A stretch of 64,000 nt of DNA from Pedobacter zeaxanthinifaciens (GCF_003313335.1 NZ_QMHP01000003.1:310001-374000), one strand, 5' to 3'. Positions 25,566 to 34,585 are shown, counted from the stretch's first letter. Notes: generated from the sequence alone by a model not told the origin. Numbers and translations: made by a program.

Positions 25566-26870
25566 CTAGTTCTTCTCCAGCCAATGTTTAAACCCTTCAA
25601 AATCCACACCTAACTCGTCCGCTTGTTTTGCCCTGCCTTCTAATGCTTTCACCGAGGCAGGTATTTCAATTTTAGCGGCTAATTCTGGCGGGAAAATATC
25701 CGGAAATTTACAGGCATGAGCAGTAGATAGGAATACCGCAGCGCCATTGTAATCTTGATCTTTTCGGTAAGCTTGTACCGCTAAATAAGCAATTGCCGTA
25801 TGCGGGCAGGCAATGTAGTTGTACTTGGAGTGAATAGCTTTAATGCCTTCCAGTGTTTCTTCATCGGTAAATCTGTAGGCGCTCACTTTTTCCTTTACTA
25901 ATGCTGCCTCCTGAAGAAATAAATCCATAATGCGGACCCAATTGCTAGGCGCCCCAACATCCATTGCGTTAGCGTAGGTTTGTACTGAAGGTTTAGCTTC
26001 ATAAACACCTGTTTCCAAGAAACGAGGTACAGTATCATTTACATTGGTAGCAGCAATAAATTGATGCACTGGCAAGCCCATTTTATAAGCCAACAAACCT
26101 GCACCTATATTGCCAAAGTTTCCGCTAGGCACTGAAAAAACCACTTCTTTAAATCCTTTTCTCTTCAATTGAGCGTAGGCATTAAAGTAATAGAACGTTT
26201 GTGGAATTAAGCGTGAAATATTGATAGAATTGGCTGAGGTTAAACGGAATTTCTTATTCAGTTCCTCATCCGCAAAGGCCTGTTTTACCAAAGCTTGGCA
26301 ATCATCGAAAGTTCCATCTATTTCAATGGCTCTGATGTTTTCTCCCAAAGTAGTAAGCTGCTGCTCCTGTATTGGACTTACCTTTCCCTTTGGATAAAGG
26401 ATAGTTACCCTTGTATTTGGAACGCCTAAAAAGCCTAATGCAACTGCACCTCCGGTATCCCCAGAAGTGGCTACTAACACATCAAGCAATTGCTCGCCAT
26501 CTTTCAAATAATAGCCCATAATGCGGCTCATGAAACGGGCGCCAAAATCTTTAAATGCTAAAGATGGACCGTGGAAAAGCTCCAGCACGAAAGTGTTTTC
26601 ATCTAATGGGACTGCCGGTGCGTCAAAATTTGCAGCCTCAGCAACTAAAGCTCTTAAATCATCCGCAGGGATTTCATCTTTAAGCAAGGCTGATGCTACT
26701 TCATAAGCAATTTCCGTTAAGCTGTATTGCTCGATATTTTCGATAAATGAAGCAGATAATTGAGGAATTTCCTCCGGCATGTACAGGCCTTTATCCACTG
26801 GCATGCTATTAAAAACAGCATCTTTAAAAGAAACGCGTAAATCTTTATTATTGGTTGAGTAGAATTTCAT
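25566..26870 (-). CDS. thrC: threonine synthase
   Basis: ThrC is a PLP enzyme that converts O-phosphohomoserine to threonine. The 434-residue protein shows the family N-terminus (STNNKDLRVSFKDAVFNSMPVD), the PLP-lysine segment FHGPSLAFKDFGARF near residue 105, the phosphate-binding ATSGDTGGAVALG near residue 135 and SVPSGNFGNIGAG near residue 240. It is the last gene of thrA-thrB-thrC, 80 bp after thrB, and ends at a strong bidirectional terminator. Confidence 0.97.
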   Translation of the reverse strand: MKFYSTNNKDLRVSFKDAVFNSMPVDKGLYMPEEIPQLSASFIENIEQYSLTEIAYEVASALLKDEIPADDLRALVAEAANFDAPAVPLDENTFVLELFHGPSLAFKDFGARFMSRIMGYYLKDGEQLLDVLVATSGDTGGAVALGFLGVPNTRVTILYPKGKVSPIQEQQLTTLGENIRAIEIDGTFDDCQALVKQAFADEELNKKFRLTSANSINISRLIPQTFYYFNAYAQLKRKGFKEVVFSVPSGNFGNIGAGLLAYKMGLPVHQFIAATNVNDTVPRFLETGVYEAKPSVQTYANAMDVGAPSNWVRIMDLFLQEAALVKEKVSAYRFTDEETLEGIKAIHSKYNYIACPHTAIAYLAVQAYRKDQDYNGAAVFLSTAHACKFPDIFPPELAAKIEIPASVKALEGRAKQADELGVDFEGFKHWLEKN

Positions 26871-26882
26871 TTTTTAAGGTTT

Positions 26883-26912
26883 AACCCCTAAATCCCCTGA
26901 AGGAGACTTAAG
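26883..26912. repeat. REP-like element between thrB and thrC
   Basis: AACCCCTAAATCCCCTGAAG followed by GAGACTTAAG. The CCCTAAATCCC...GGGG pattern is the intergenic relative of the solitary element inside metH (8969-9003, reverse strand). It lies within the 80-bp thrB-thrC gap, followed by short AAATC/TAAATCT words. Confidence 0.55.
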
Positions 26913-26950
26913 TTTTAGCGACTATAAATCGTAATTCGTAAATCTAAAAT

Positions 26951-27931
26951 CTAAATTGTTTTCGGTCCTTCCGTATTTACTTCAGACACGTAAGCTTGGC
27001 TTTTGATATTGATTTGATGTAAATGCATTTGCTGCGCCTTGGTAATTTTCTTGGCACTTCCTTCATCTTTTGTTAAGGCAAAAACAGATGGACCTGAACC
27101 TGATATCCCGAATCCAACGGCGCCATTTTCCATCGCCAATTGGCGCAAAATTTCAAAATCTGGAATTAGGATAGAGCGGGTAGGCTCAACCAAAACATCT
27201 TTCATGCTTCGGCCTACCAAGTCCATATCGTTTAAAAACAAACCACTCACCAAACCTGCAACATTTCCCCATTGGGTAACGGCATCCTTCAAAGCTACCT
27301 TTGAGCGGATCATTTGACGGGCATCTTTAGTGGGAACATCTACCTCCGGGTAAACAATAGCGGCAAACATACCATCAGGTACCGGCAAAGAAATTACATC
27401 CAAAGGCTCGTAGCTGCGCACCAGTACGAAACCGCCCATCACCGCGGGAGCAACATTATCTGCATGGCCGTAACCACAGGCAATTTCTTCGCCCTTCATT
27501 GCAAAAGGAACTAGCTCTTTAGCACTCAATAAATTTCCCATCAGTTGGTTAATGGCGTACAAACCAGCCACTGTACTTGCCGAGCTTGAACCCAAGCCAC
27601 TTCCGATAGGCATTTTTTTGTGCAGCTCTATTTCAACACCAACATCTTCCCTTTCGATATGCTTTAGGTAATGCTTTACAGATGCACTAACCGTATTTTT
27701 ATCGCTGTTTAATGGAAGTTTGCCATCATCTCCGGTAATTTTAAGCAAACGTACGCCCGGCTCTTCCACCAACCGCATTACCACTTCGTCGCCAGGTGCA
27801 TTTACCGCAAAGCCCAACACATCAAAGCCACATACTACATTGGCTACCGTTGCCGGGGCGAAAACTTTGATTTCTTTTAACTCCACTTTTTGTTTTTTAG
27901 GTTCTACAAGTGTATCTGTATTGTTTGACAT
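26951..27931 (-). CDS. thrB: homoserine kinase
   Basis: A GHMP-family kinase that phosphorylates homoserine. 326 residues; the N-terminal 20 are a charged extension, then VFAPATVANVVCGFDVLGFAV (first GHMP motif), the ATP loop MPIGSGLGSSSASTVAG near residue 107 and the C-terminal GFGISGSGPSVFAL near residue 272. It lies 96 bp downstream of thrA and 80 bp upstream of thrC. The gap to thrA contains a short piece of the repeat phrase ATTCTTCGCTATGCT found in the 46-47 kb array. Confidence 0.96.
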   Translation of the reverse strand: MSNNTDTLVEPKKQKVELKEIKVFAPATVANVVCGFDVLGFAVNAPGDEVVMRLVEEPGVRLLKITGDDGKLPLNSDKNTVSASVKHYLKHIEREDVGVEIELHKKMPIGSGLGSSSASTVAGLYAINQLMGNLLSAKELVPFAMKGEEIACGYGHADNVAPAVMGGFVLVRSYEPLDVISLPVPDGMFAAIVYPEVDVPTKDARQMIRSKVALKDAVTQWGNVAGLVSGLFLNDMDLVGRSMKDVLVEPTRSILIPDFEILRQLAMENGAVGFGISGSGPSVFALTKDEGSAKKITKAQQMHLHQINIKSQAYVSEVNTEGPKTI

Positions 27932-28027
27932 TTGTTTTCTTTTAGTAGTTCTGCCGTTATTGCTAACAATTGGAAAAATCTATTCCAAACAGATTCTTCG
28001 CTATGCTAATAACGACAAGATCCATAG

Positions 28028-30475
28028 TTAAGGGGTAGCTACATTAATGATATCCGCAAATACACCAGCCGCTGTAACTTCTGCACCAGCACCTGGACCT
28101 TTTACCACCATTGGGCGGAATTTATACCTATCAGTTACGAAAGAGATAATGTTATCTGCACCAGAAAGGGCGTAGAAAGGATGATCTTCGCCTACCATTT
28201 GTAAACTGATTTCAACTTTTCCATTTTCCAATTTTCCAATGTAACGTAACACTTTATTTTCGCTTGCGGCAGTGTGCTTTAAGTTCTCGAAGTAAGCACT
28301 ATTATTTTTAAGTTCCTGATAAAACTCCTCCACCGTTGCTGCTTTTAAACAAGCTTCAGGTAAGATATTATCAATTTTTACATCGGTAGATTCTAAAGGA
28401 TAACCTGCATCACGAGCTAAAATCAGCATTTTTCGCATGAAATCCATTCCGTTTAAATCATCACGCGGATCTGGTTCGGTGTAACCTAAATCTTGAGCTT
28501 CCTTCACAATGTCGTAAAATTCTTTATCGCCTTTAAAACTATTGAAAATGAAAGAGATGGTACCGGAAAGAATTGCTTCGATTTTATCAATTCTATCACC
28601 ACTCATCATCAGATTTTTTAATGTGCCAATGATTGGTAAACCGGCACCTACATTGGTTTCATAGTAGAAATCTACGCCGTGCTTTTTAGCGGTATCTTTA
28701 AATAATTTATACTGGGCAAACTCCGCCGAATTTCCTTTTTTGTTACACGCAACAATAGAAACGCTACTTTCGAACACTTGTTTATAGAAAGGAATTGGTG
28801 CCTCACTTGCTGTGTTATCTACAAAAACACTATTTGCTAAATTCAGTGCGTTCATTTTACCCACAAACTCTGATAGGTTGGCCTGCTCCCCTTTTTCCTC
28901 TAAAAAGTTCTCCCAGTGATCTAAATCAATTCCATTTACATCGAAAGCCATTTTACGGGTATTGGCAATGCCAACAACCTTAACCTGCAGGTCGTTTTTC
29001 TCGGCCAAAAATTGGCTTTGTTCTTTTATTTGCTTGAACATTGTTTTGCCAATGTTTCCAGTACCTAAACAGTAAACGTTTAAGGTACGTTTCAAATCAG
29101 TGTAAAAAGCATCATGAACGGCATTTAATGATTTTGCTAAATCATCTTTACCGATAATTACCGATATGTTGTACTCAGATGAACCCTGTGCAATAGCCCT
29201 TACATTAACCCCGTTTCTACCGAGTGCGTTAAATAACCTACCGCTCATACCAGGGGTACGCTTCATGTTTTCGCCTACAATGGCTAGCACTGCCAACTCC
29301 CCTTCTACTTCTGGATAGGCCAATTTTTCCGCAGCCAACTCCAATTCGAATTCTTTGTTAATTAACGTAACGGCTTTGGCAGCATCAGAAGGATTAACTG
29401 CAAAGGTGATGCTGTGCTCAGAAGACGATTGTGTAATTAAAATGACGTTGATTTGCTCACGCGATAACAGAGAGAACAAACGGCCGCTAAAACCAGCTTT
29501 GCCTACCATGCCGCTACCACTCAAATTGATAATGCTAATTTGATTGATTGATGAAATTCCTTTGATGGGTAATTCAGAAGGCTTGATGTTGCTACGAATA
29601 AAGGTTCCGGCAAATTCAGGCTCGAAAGTGTTTTTAATGACCAATGGAATTTTTTTAGCAAAAGCCGGCACCATGGTTGGCGGGTAAATAACCTTTGCGC
29701 CAAAATAGCTCAGTTCCATTGCTTCGATATAGCTCAGTTCATCTAATGAAAAGGCTTTTTTAACAATCCGCGGATCGGCGGTCATCATGCCGTTCACATC
29801 TGTCCAGATTTCTATTTCCGAAACATTGAGAGCAGCTCCCCAAATAGCGGCAGTATAGTCGGAACCTCCCCGCCCAAGTGTAGTGATTTGATTTGCAGCA
29901 TTGCTGGCAATAAAACCAGTTACAAAAAGTACTTTGTCTTGGTGCTGTTCGTGGAACTCTTTAATTAGCGCATCAGTTAATTCAAAATCAACCCTTGCAT
30001 TGCCAAAATTGCTATCGGTTTTAATAAGCTGCGAACCATCTACGTACAAAGAGTTTTCAAAGTACTGCGTGGCGATGTGTGCCACCATCACATTAGAGCA
30101 TCTTTCGCCAAAACTCACAATAAAATCTTTGGTACGTAAGCTTAACTCCTTCAAGCTAGCCACTGCTTGCAGCGCATCTTCTAGCTCGTTAAAATGAATT
30201 TTGAGTTTGGTTAAAATTGGATTTTGAGCTGCTGCTGGCAGTAAAGCCTTTACCACATCAAAGTGTTTCTTCTCGATGCTCTGGATTTGCTCCTGATAAC
30301 TTTCGCCTTTTTCGGCAAGTTCTGCCATTTCAAGAAGAAGGTTGGTTACTCCGCTCATTGCCGATAATACAACTACCGGGTTGGCATTTTTTCTTTCTTC
30401 TTGTACTAGCTTCAGAAGTGTTTTAATGTTTTCGGTGGTACCTACGGATGTACCGCCAAATTTGAGGACTTTCAT
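28028..30475 (-). CDS. thrA: bifunctional aspartate kinase/homoserine dehydrogenase
   Basis: The first and third steps of threonine/methionine synthesis in one 815-residue chain. The N-terminal aspartokinase starts MKVLKFGGTSVG and includes TTLGRGGSDYTA near residue 205. Two ACT regulatory segments (about 310-460, with ISIINLSGSGMVG and LAVLAIVGENMKRTPGMSG) are followed by an NAD-binding GTGNIGKTMF near residue 475 and homoserine dehydrogenase motifs (NVGAGLPIIGTL, YTEPDPRDDLNGMD). The ACT domains predict feedback inhibition by threonine. Expression is probably attenuated by the leader at 30575-30649. Confidence 0.97.
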   Translation of the reverse strand: MKVLKFGGTSVGTTENIKTLLKLVQEERKNANPVVVLSAMSGVTNLLLEMAELAEKGESYQEQIQSIEKKHFDVVKALLPAAAQNPILTKLKIHFNELEDALQAVASLKELSLRTKDFIVSFGERCSNVMVAHIATQYFENSLYVDGSQLIKTDSNFGNARVDFELTDALIKEFHEQHQDKVLFVTGFIASNAANQITTLGRGGSDYTAAIWGAALNVSEIEIWTDVNGMMTADPRIVKKAFSLDELSYIEAMELSYFGAKVIYPPTMVPAFAKKIPLVIKNTFEPEFAGTFIRSNIKPSELPIKGISSINQISIINLSGSGMVGKAGFSGRLFSLLSREQINVILITQSSSEHSITFAVNPSDAAKAVTLINKEFELELAAEKLAYPEVEGELAVLAIVGENMKRTPGMSGRLFNALGRNGVNVRAIAQGSSEYNISVIIGKDDLAKSLNAVHDAFYTDLKRTLNVYCLGTGNIGKTMFKQIKEQSQFLAEKNDLQVKVVGIANTRKMAFDVNGIDLDHWENFLEEKGEQANLSEFVGKMNALNLANSVFVDNTASEAPIPFYKQVFESSVSIVACNKKGNSAEFAQYKLFKDTAKKHGVDFYYETNVGAGLPIIGTLKNLMMSGDRIDKIEAILSGTISFIFNSFKGDKEFYDIVKEAQDLGYTEPDPRDDLNGMDFMRKMLILARDAGYPLESTDVKIDNILPEACLKAATVEEFYQELKNNSAYFENLKHTAASENKVLRYIGKLENGKVEISLQMVGEDHPFYALSGADNIISFVTDRYKFRPMVVKGPGAGAEVTAAGVFADIINVATP

Positions 30476-30512
30476 TGTTTCGGTGATTTGTTTTATTTCC
30501 TGTTTAATGTTT

Positions 30513-30550
30513 AAAAAAAAAGCGTCCCGATTTGCTATCGGGACGCTTTC
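30513..30550 (-). terminator. thr operon attenuator (terminator)
   Basis: On the minus strand, AGCGTCCCGAT / ATCGGGACGCT form an 11-bp stem with a 5-nt loop, followed by eight or more U residues, ending about 37 nt before the thrA ATG. The 5' arm contains TCCCGATAGC (30543-30534), an exact complement to GCTATCGGGA in the leader ORF (30598-30589), so an alternative antiterminator can form. Confidence 0.9.
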
Positions 30551-30574
30551 TGTGTTTTTTATCTTCTTTCAATT

Positions 30575-30649
30575 TTACACAAGGTTGCTCCCGATAGCTT
30601 GGCCGCCGGTAATAATAATTGTGGTAATAATTGAAGTGTTAAAGTTCAT
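30575..30649 (-). CDS. thrL: thr operon leader peptide
   Basis: A 24-residue ORF with the sequence start MNFNTSIITTIIITGG and the end SNLV. It contains four Thr (T5, T9, T10, T14) and six Ile codons, with a dense run at residues 5-14, the same theme as the enterobacterial ThrL. It ends about 25 nt before the attenuator stem. Codons 18-21 contain GCTATCGGGA, which pairs perfectly with the 5' arm of the terminator. Stalling at Thr/Ile codons would leave this segment free and prevent termination; complete translation would cover it. The symbol is given by analogy of position and composition. Confidence 0.85.
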   Translation of the reverse strand: MNFNTSIITTIIITGGQAIGSNLV

Positions 30650-30679
30650 TGCTTAATTGTTGGTGTATGTTGTACACCA

Positions 30680-30710
30680 CAAAGTAGGTTATAATTTTTT
30701 ACAATTGCAA
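30680..30710 (-). promoter_or_regulatory. thr operon promoter
   Basis: TTG (30710-30708) and CTACTTTG (30687-30680) are 20 nt apart. The predicted start is near 30674, about 25 nt before the leader ATG. A small hairpin, TGGTGTA-caaca-TACACCA (30679-30661), lies at the 5' end of the transcript. Confidence 0.55.
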
Positions 30711-30845
30711 ATGCGAAGTGAAAATATTTTAATTTTTATCAAGAAGATTTGCAAAGTTCATTTCAAAAGCGCTGCAAGGTTATGATTTTCGTAAATCGAC
30801 AAGCTTATTTTTTCTATTTCGACACAGAAAGTCTAATAATTCATA

Positions 30846-31301
30846 TTAGGCGATAAACTTTTCGAAGCACACACTATTTTCGACACCTATGTATTGCCCG
30901 TAGTTAGGGATAATTTGGTAACCATTTTTACCGTAAAGCGCTAATGCATCGGGCTGCCGTTTGCTGGTTTCTAAAACACACTTTTCATAGTTCAGTTCCT
31001 TAGTCCAGTTTTCTAGTTCCTGCAGCAGCATACTGGCAGCGCCTTTCCCTCTGTAATTTGCAAGGGTAAACATGCGCTTCACTTCCATTGCGGCATTGGA
31101 AAACTGCTTAATGGCTCCGCAAGCTATGGGTGTTTCATCATCATAAATTAAAACCACATGATTGATTTTATCAATTTTATTGAACTGGGCGTAAAATGCA
31201 TCGTCATTACCATTGATTTCCGATAGTTCGGCATCCAAATGGCGTACCAGCTCAACAAAGTCTGGATGGGTAGAGGTAGTTCTTTTAATGGAAAAAGCCA
31301 T
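30846..31301 (-). CDS. GNAT family N-acetyltransferase
   Basis: A 151-residue single-domain GNAT enzyme. The acetyl-CoA-binding loop is the MFTLANYRGKGAASMLLQELENW segment near residues 77-99 (R/Q-x-x-G-x-G/A type), preceded by the CGAIKQFSNAAMEVKR strand and followed by CVLETSKRQPDALALYGKNGY, typical of the C-terminal strand and helix. The substrate is unknown. It lies downstream of gene-free repeat DNA and upstream of the thr leader on the same strand, and is probably a separate unit. Confidence 0.9.
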   Translation of the reverse strand: MAFSIKRTTSTHPDFVELVRHLDAELSEINGNDDAFYAQFNKIDKINHVVLIYDDETPIACGAIKQFSNAAMEVKRMFTLANYRGKGAASMLLQELENWTKELNYEKCVLETSKRQPDALALYGKNGYQIIPNYGQYIGVENSVCFEKFIA

Positions 31302-31432
31302 AGCTGAAATTTTGTCTTCAAAGATAATTTAAATCGCCTACTTTATGCCTTGAGTAAGCATGAGCAAGTTAACATTGTAGGCAAAGCATATCAAAATCAT
31401 TATCGGCTTTTACACTTCCACTATTATTTAAC

Positions 31433-31683
31433 TTGAGCTCGGGTTAAGTACTTTTATAATTCTTTAAAAATTTCAATTAAGCGTACTTTTTTAGCTCGCC
31501 GCCGCTGGGCTCTTACTTTTTGACCGCAAAAAGTAACAAAAACTCTCGGTTGCTTATTTTTCTTTCAAAGAAACTGCTTTGGCTTATTAGTGCAAACCGA
31601 AAAATTAGAGACCGAAAATTAGCTGAACGTAGATTTGAAGCGCTATCGCTAGCAGATATCACAATTTTCTTGTCCCGAGCTCA
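31433..31683 (+). repeat. dispersed ~250-bp MITE-like repeat, copy 3
   Basis: The ends are TTGAGCTCGGG (31433-31443) and CCCGAGCTCA (31674-31683), which are inverted repeats of each other. The interior matches copy 2 (14171-14418), including the TTACTTTTTG...CAAAAAGTAA hairpin and the GAAAATTAGCTGAACG core. It fills much of the 617-bp gap between the acetyltransferase gene and gcvT. I do not accept the ORF inside it. Confidence 0.8.
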
Positions 31684-31794
31684 TGGTATTTACCAAAATC
31701 ACCCTTTATTGCACCAACGTTGAGCCAATAGCTATTGCAAAACAAGTTTTCCTTTTTAAAGAATTGTTGGGGAAAAACTTAGGCTTTTTCTTAG

Positions 31795-31802
31795 TACTTT
31801 TG
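31795..31802 (+). promoter_or_regulatory. candidate gcvT -7 box
   Basis: TACTTTTG fits TAnnTTTG, 116 nt before the gcvT ATG. The nearest upstream TTG is 25 nt away, so the -33 element is weak. No glycine riboswitch features are visible in the leader. Confidence 0.3.
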
Positions 31803-31918
31803 CGGCAACAAACCAATGTAAATCCTGATAACAACTTATTATTAAGATGAATTTGTTATGGTTAAAATGATCTCATTTACAAAATCATAATCACTTCATC
31901 GCAAAGCAAAAAATAAAA

Positions 31919-33004
31919 ATGATGAAAAACACCGCTTTAACCGAAAAACACATCTCCCTTGGAGCTAAAATGGTTCCCTTTGCTGGTTACAACATGCCAG
32001 TACAGTACGAAGGAATTAATGCTGAGCATGCCACTGTGCGTAATGCGGTAGGTGTTTTTGACGTAAGCCACATGGGTGAATTTATCCTAAAAGGAGAAAA
32101 CGCCCTTGACCTTATCCAACGTGTAACAAGCAACGACGCTTCAAAACTTTACGACGGCAAAATCCAGTATTCTTGTCTGCCAAATGAAAATGGCGGCATT
32201 ATAGATGACTTATTGGTTTATCGCATTGATGAAAAAAGCTACATGCTAGTAGTAAACGCTTCCAATATTGACAAAGATTGGAACTGGATCCAAAAATTTA
32301 ACGACAAAGGTGTTGAAATGCACAACATTTCAGATCAAACATCTCTTTTGGCAGTTCAAGGTCCAAAAGCAGCAGATGCCTTACAAACGTTAACCGATAT
32401 GGACTTGGCTTCGATGGAGTACTATACTTTCAAAAAAGGCAAATTTGCCGGGGTTGACAACGTTTTAGTATCAGCTACAGGTTATACAGGAGCTGGTGGT
32501 TTTGAGATCTATTTTGAGAACCAATATGCCAATCAAATTTGGGATGCTATTTTCCAAGCAGGTGCCGAATTTGGCATTAAACCTATTGGCCTAGGCGCCC
32601 GCGATACTTTACGTTTAGAAATGGGCTTCTGTTTATACGGAAATGATATCGATGACACCACCTCACCTATTGAAGCAGGCTTAGGCTGGGTTACAAAATT
32701 CACTAAAGATTTCACCAATTCGGCAGCTTTACTTGCACAAAAAGAAGCTGGTGTTAGCAAGAAATTGGTAGGCTTCGAAATGATTGACAGAGGCATTCCT
32801 CGCCACGATTACCTGGTAGTAGATGCTGACGGAAACCAAATTGGCAAAGTAACTTCGGGGACACAATCGCCATCGTTACAAAAAGCAATAGGCATGGCTT
32901 ACGTGGCTAAAGATTTTGCTAAAGAAGGTACAGAAATCTTTATCGACATTAGAAATAATAAAGTAAAAGCTAGGGTAGTTAAATTCCCTTTTCTTAAGAA
33001 ATAA
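31919..33004 (+). CDS. gcvT: glycine cleavage system T protein (aminomethyltransferase)
   Basis: GcvT moves the methylene group from the lipoyl-bound intermediate of glycine cleavage to tetrahydrofolate and releases ammonia. It has 361 residues, normal for the family. Motifs include [13 protein letters not shown] near residue 17, [10 protein letters not shown] near residue 45, the catalytic Asp region around [16 protein letters not shown], and [17 protein letters not shown] near residue 226, typical of T-protein. Two adjacent Met codons are possible starts. It links to the one-carbon genes metH/metF by pathway, not position. Confidence 0.96.
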   Translation: MMKNTALTEKHISLGAKMVPFAGYNMPVQYEGINAEHATVRNAVGVFDVSHMGEFILKGENALDLIQRVTSNDASKLYDGKIQYSCLPNENGGIIDDLLVYRIDEKSYMLVVNASNIDKDWNWIQKFNDKGVEMHNISDQTSLLAVQGPKAADALQTLTDMDLASMEYYTFKKGKFAGVDNVLVSATGYTGAGGFEIYFENQYANQIWDAIFQAGAEFGIKPIGLGARDTLRLEMGFCLYGNDIDDTTSPIEAGLGWVTKFTKDFTNSAALLAQKEAGVSKKLVGFEMIDRGIPRHDYLVVDADGNQIGKVTSGTQSPSLQKAIGMAYVAKDFAKEGTEIFIDIRNNKVKARVVKFPFLKK

Positions 33005-33009
33005 GGTTG

Positions 33010-33073
33010 TAGGTTTTAAGTTGTAAGTTCTAAGTTTTGGGCTTGCAACTTATAACGTATAACTTAAAACCTA
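33010..33073. repeat. low-complexity spacer forming a long hairpin, gcvT-comB gap
   Basis: TAGGTTTTAAGTT (33010-33022) and AACTTAAAACCTA (33061-33073) are a perfect 13-bp inverted repeat. An inner stem GTAAGTT/AACTTAT closes a TTTTGGG-containing loop. There is no run of U after it, so it is not a standard terminator. The ATG of comB is 10 nt downstream. Confidence 0.75.
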
Positions 33074-33083
33074 TAATTTAAAG

Positions 33084-33797
33084 ATGCCTAAAATAGAAGT
33101 TTGTTTAACGCCTGCACTTTTAGATTTATATGCTATCGAAAATAGCATTGTTGTGGTAATTGATATCCTACGTGCTACATCTTCCATTACCTATGGCATT
33201 GACAATGGCGCCGAAGCAATTATTCCCGTAATGAACGTGGAGGATTGCTTGAACTATGCGGATAAAGGCTACTTGCTTGCAGCAGAACGTAACGGCGAGG
33301 TGGTAGCGGGTTATGATTTCGGTAATTCGCCGTTTTCCTACACGGCTGAGAAAGTAGCAGGTAAAACGGTGGTACTAACTACCACTAACGGTACCAAGGC
33401 CATGCACTTAGCACAAGAAAGGGCACACAAAGTGATTGTGGGTTCGTTTCTTAATTTGGCTGCTGTTTGCTCCTATCTTCAAAAAGAAAATAAAGATGTG
33501 ATGCTGCTTTGCGCTGGCTGGAAAGACAACTTCAATTTAGAAGATACCTTATTTGCGGGAGCCGTTGTAGCGCAATTACAACAAAGTTTTACTTTAGGAG
33601 ATGATGCTAGCGTAGCCGCTTTGGACATGTACCAATTAGCCAAAAATGATTTAAGGGGCTACTTAAAAAAATCATCGCACAGCCATCGATTAGTGAAACT
33701 TAACATTGAAGATGATGTTCAATTTTGCTTGAAGCTGGATATATGCAACACTATTCCAGTTTTGGAAGGGGAAAAACTGATTGCCTTACCACAATAA
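33084..33797 (+). CDS. comB: 2-phosphosulfolactate phosphatase family protein
   Basis: A 237-residue protein of the ComB family, Mg-dependent phosphatases named for 2-phosphosulfolactate hydrolysis in coenzyme M synthesis. Family segments are VVIDILRATSSITYGIDNGA near residue 24, AAERNGEVVAGYDFGNSP near residue 66 and VVLTTTNGTKAMHLA near residue 95. Coenzyme M itself is unlikely in Bacteroidota, so the real substrate may be another sulfonate or phosphate ester; this is inference. It is convergent with the patatin-like gene, 8 bp away. Confidence 0.88.
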   Translation: MPKIEVCLTPALLDLYAIENSIVVVIDILRATSSITYGIDNGAEAIIPVMNVEDCLNYADKGYLLAAERNGEVVAGYDFGNSPFSYTAEKVAGKTVVLTTTNGTKAMHLAQERAHKVIVGSFLNLAAVCSYLQKENKDVMLLCAGWKDNFNLEDTLFAGAVVAQLQQSFTLGDDASVAALDMYQLAKNDLRGYLKKSSHSHRLVKLNIEDDVQFCLKLDICNTIPVLEGEKLIALPQ

Positions 33798-33805
33798 TCA
33801 ATTGC

Positions 33806-34585
33806 CTATCCGCTTGCCTGTGCTTTTAACAGCTCCTTAAAGCTCTCGCTACTTTTGATCGTTTTTAATGCCTCTTCATAGGCTACCCAATAAATGGTTT
33901 CGGCTTTGCGGGTATCGAAGGTGTTAATTTCTCCCATGCCCTTTGGCTCAATCATTAAGTTGCAAAACTTTGATTTACGCTCCATATCGTGATTAACGGA
34001 CATGATGGCAGCTCGTTGCATTAGCCTAGTAATACCTACTATTTTATCCACTGGCTTAAGGTGGTTACAAGTTGAACCAATAATGTAATCGCACTCTCCT
34101 AACAATGGCTCCACTGGAAAATTATTTAGCACGCCACCATCCACATGCATTTCGCCATGAATCATAATGGGTTTAAATACGCCAGGGATACAGCACGACG
34201 CGTGGATAGCCCTAACTAAAGGCCCTTTAGTAAAGTACGCCACAGTTCCTTGACTGAAATTCGTGGTGCAAATGCTCATCGGAATTTTCAAATCTTCAAT
34301 ATGTGCAGGCAAATATTCTTTAAAAATATCGCCGGTACGCTCAATATTAACTAAGCCCAGAGATCCCAAAGCTGGGCGCACAAATTTGATTAAGCGGGTT
34401 TTCATGAAAATATCGAAGGCATCTTCAGGATCAATACCGGCAGCATAAAATGAGCCTGCAATGGAGCCAGCACTAGTGCCAACAACATGACTAAATTTGA
34501 TGCCCGTTTTTTGTAATGCCTTAAGTATACCTAGGTGTGCAATACCTCTAATTCCGCCGCCGCTTAATACAATGCCGACTTTCAT
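33806..34585 (-). CDS. patatin-like phospholipase (RssA-like)
   Basis: A 259-residue cytoplasmic or membrane-associated lipid acyl hydrolase. The oxyanion loop is LSGGGIRGIAHLG at residues 7-19, the nucleophile elbow GTSAG near residue 37 and the catalytic Asp in VDGGVLNNFPV near residue 151, so the Ser-Asp dyad is complete. It follows gldB by 56 bp on the same strand. The spacer contains two TTGAATGATT direct repeats. Confidence 0.92.
   Translation of the reverse strand: MKVGIVLSGGGIRGIAHLGILKALQKTGIKFSHVVGTSAGSIAGSFYAAGIDPEDAFDIFMKTRLIKFVRPALGSLGLVNIERTGDIFKEYLPAHIEDLKIPMSICTTNFSQGTVAYFTKGPLVRAIHASCCIPGVFKPIMIHGEMHVDGGVLNNFPVEPLLGECDYIIGSTCNHLKPVDKIVGITRLMQRAAIMSVNHDMERKSKFCNLMIEPKGMGEINTFDTRKAETIYWVAYEEALKTIKSSESFKELLKAQASG

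Noticed and set aside
30796..30826. Another TCGACA pair as a LytTR site
   Set aside because: The two copies are 23 bp apart rather than 21 and lie about 90-120 bp upstream of the thr promoter without a fitting position.
31803..31918. Glycine riboswitch upstream of gcvT
   Set aside because: The leader is short and AT-rich and has none of the conserved glycine-aptamer core sequences.
33010..33073. Intrinsic terminator between gcvT and comB
   Set aside because: The hairpin is not followed by a U tract and the comB start is only 10 nt away.
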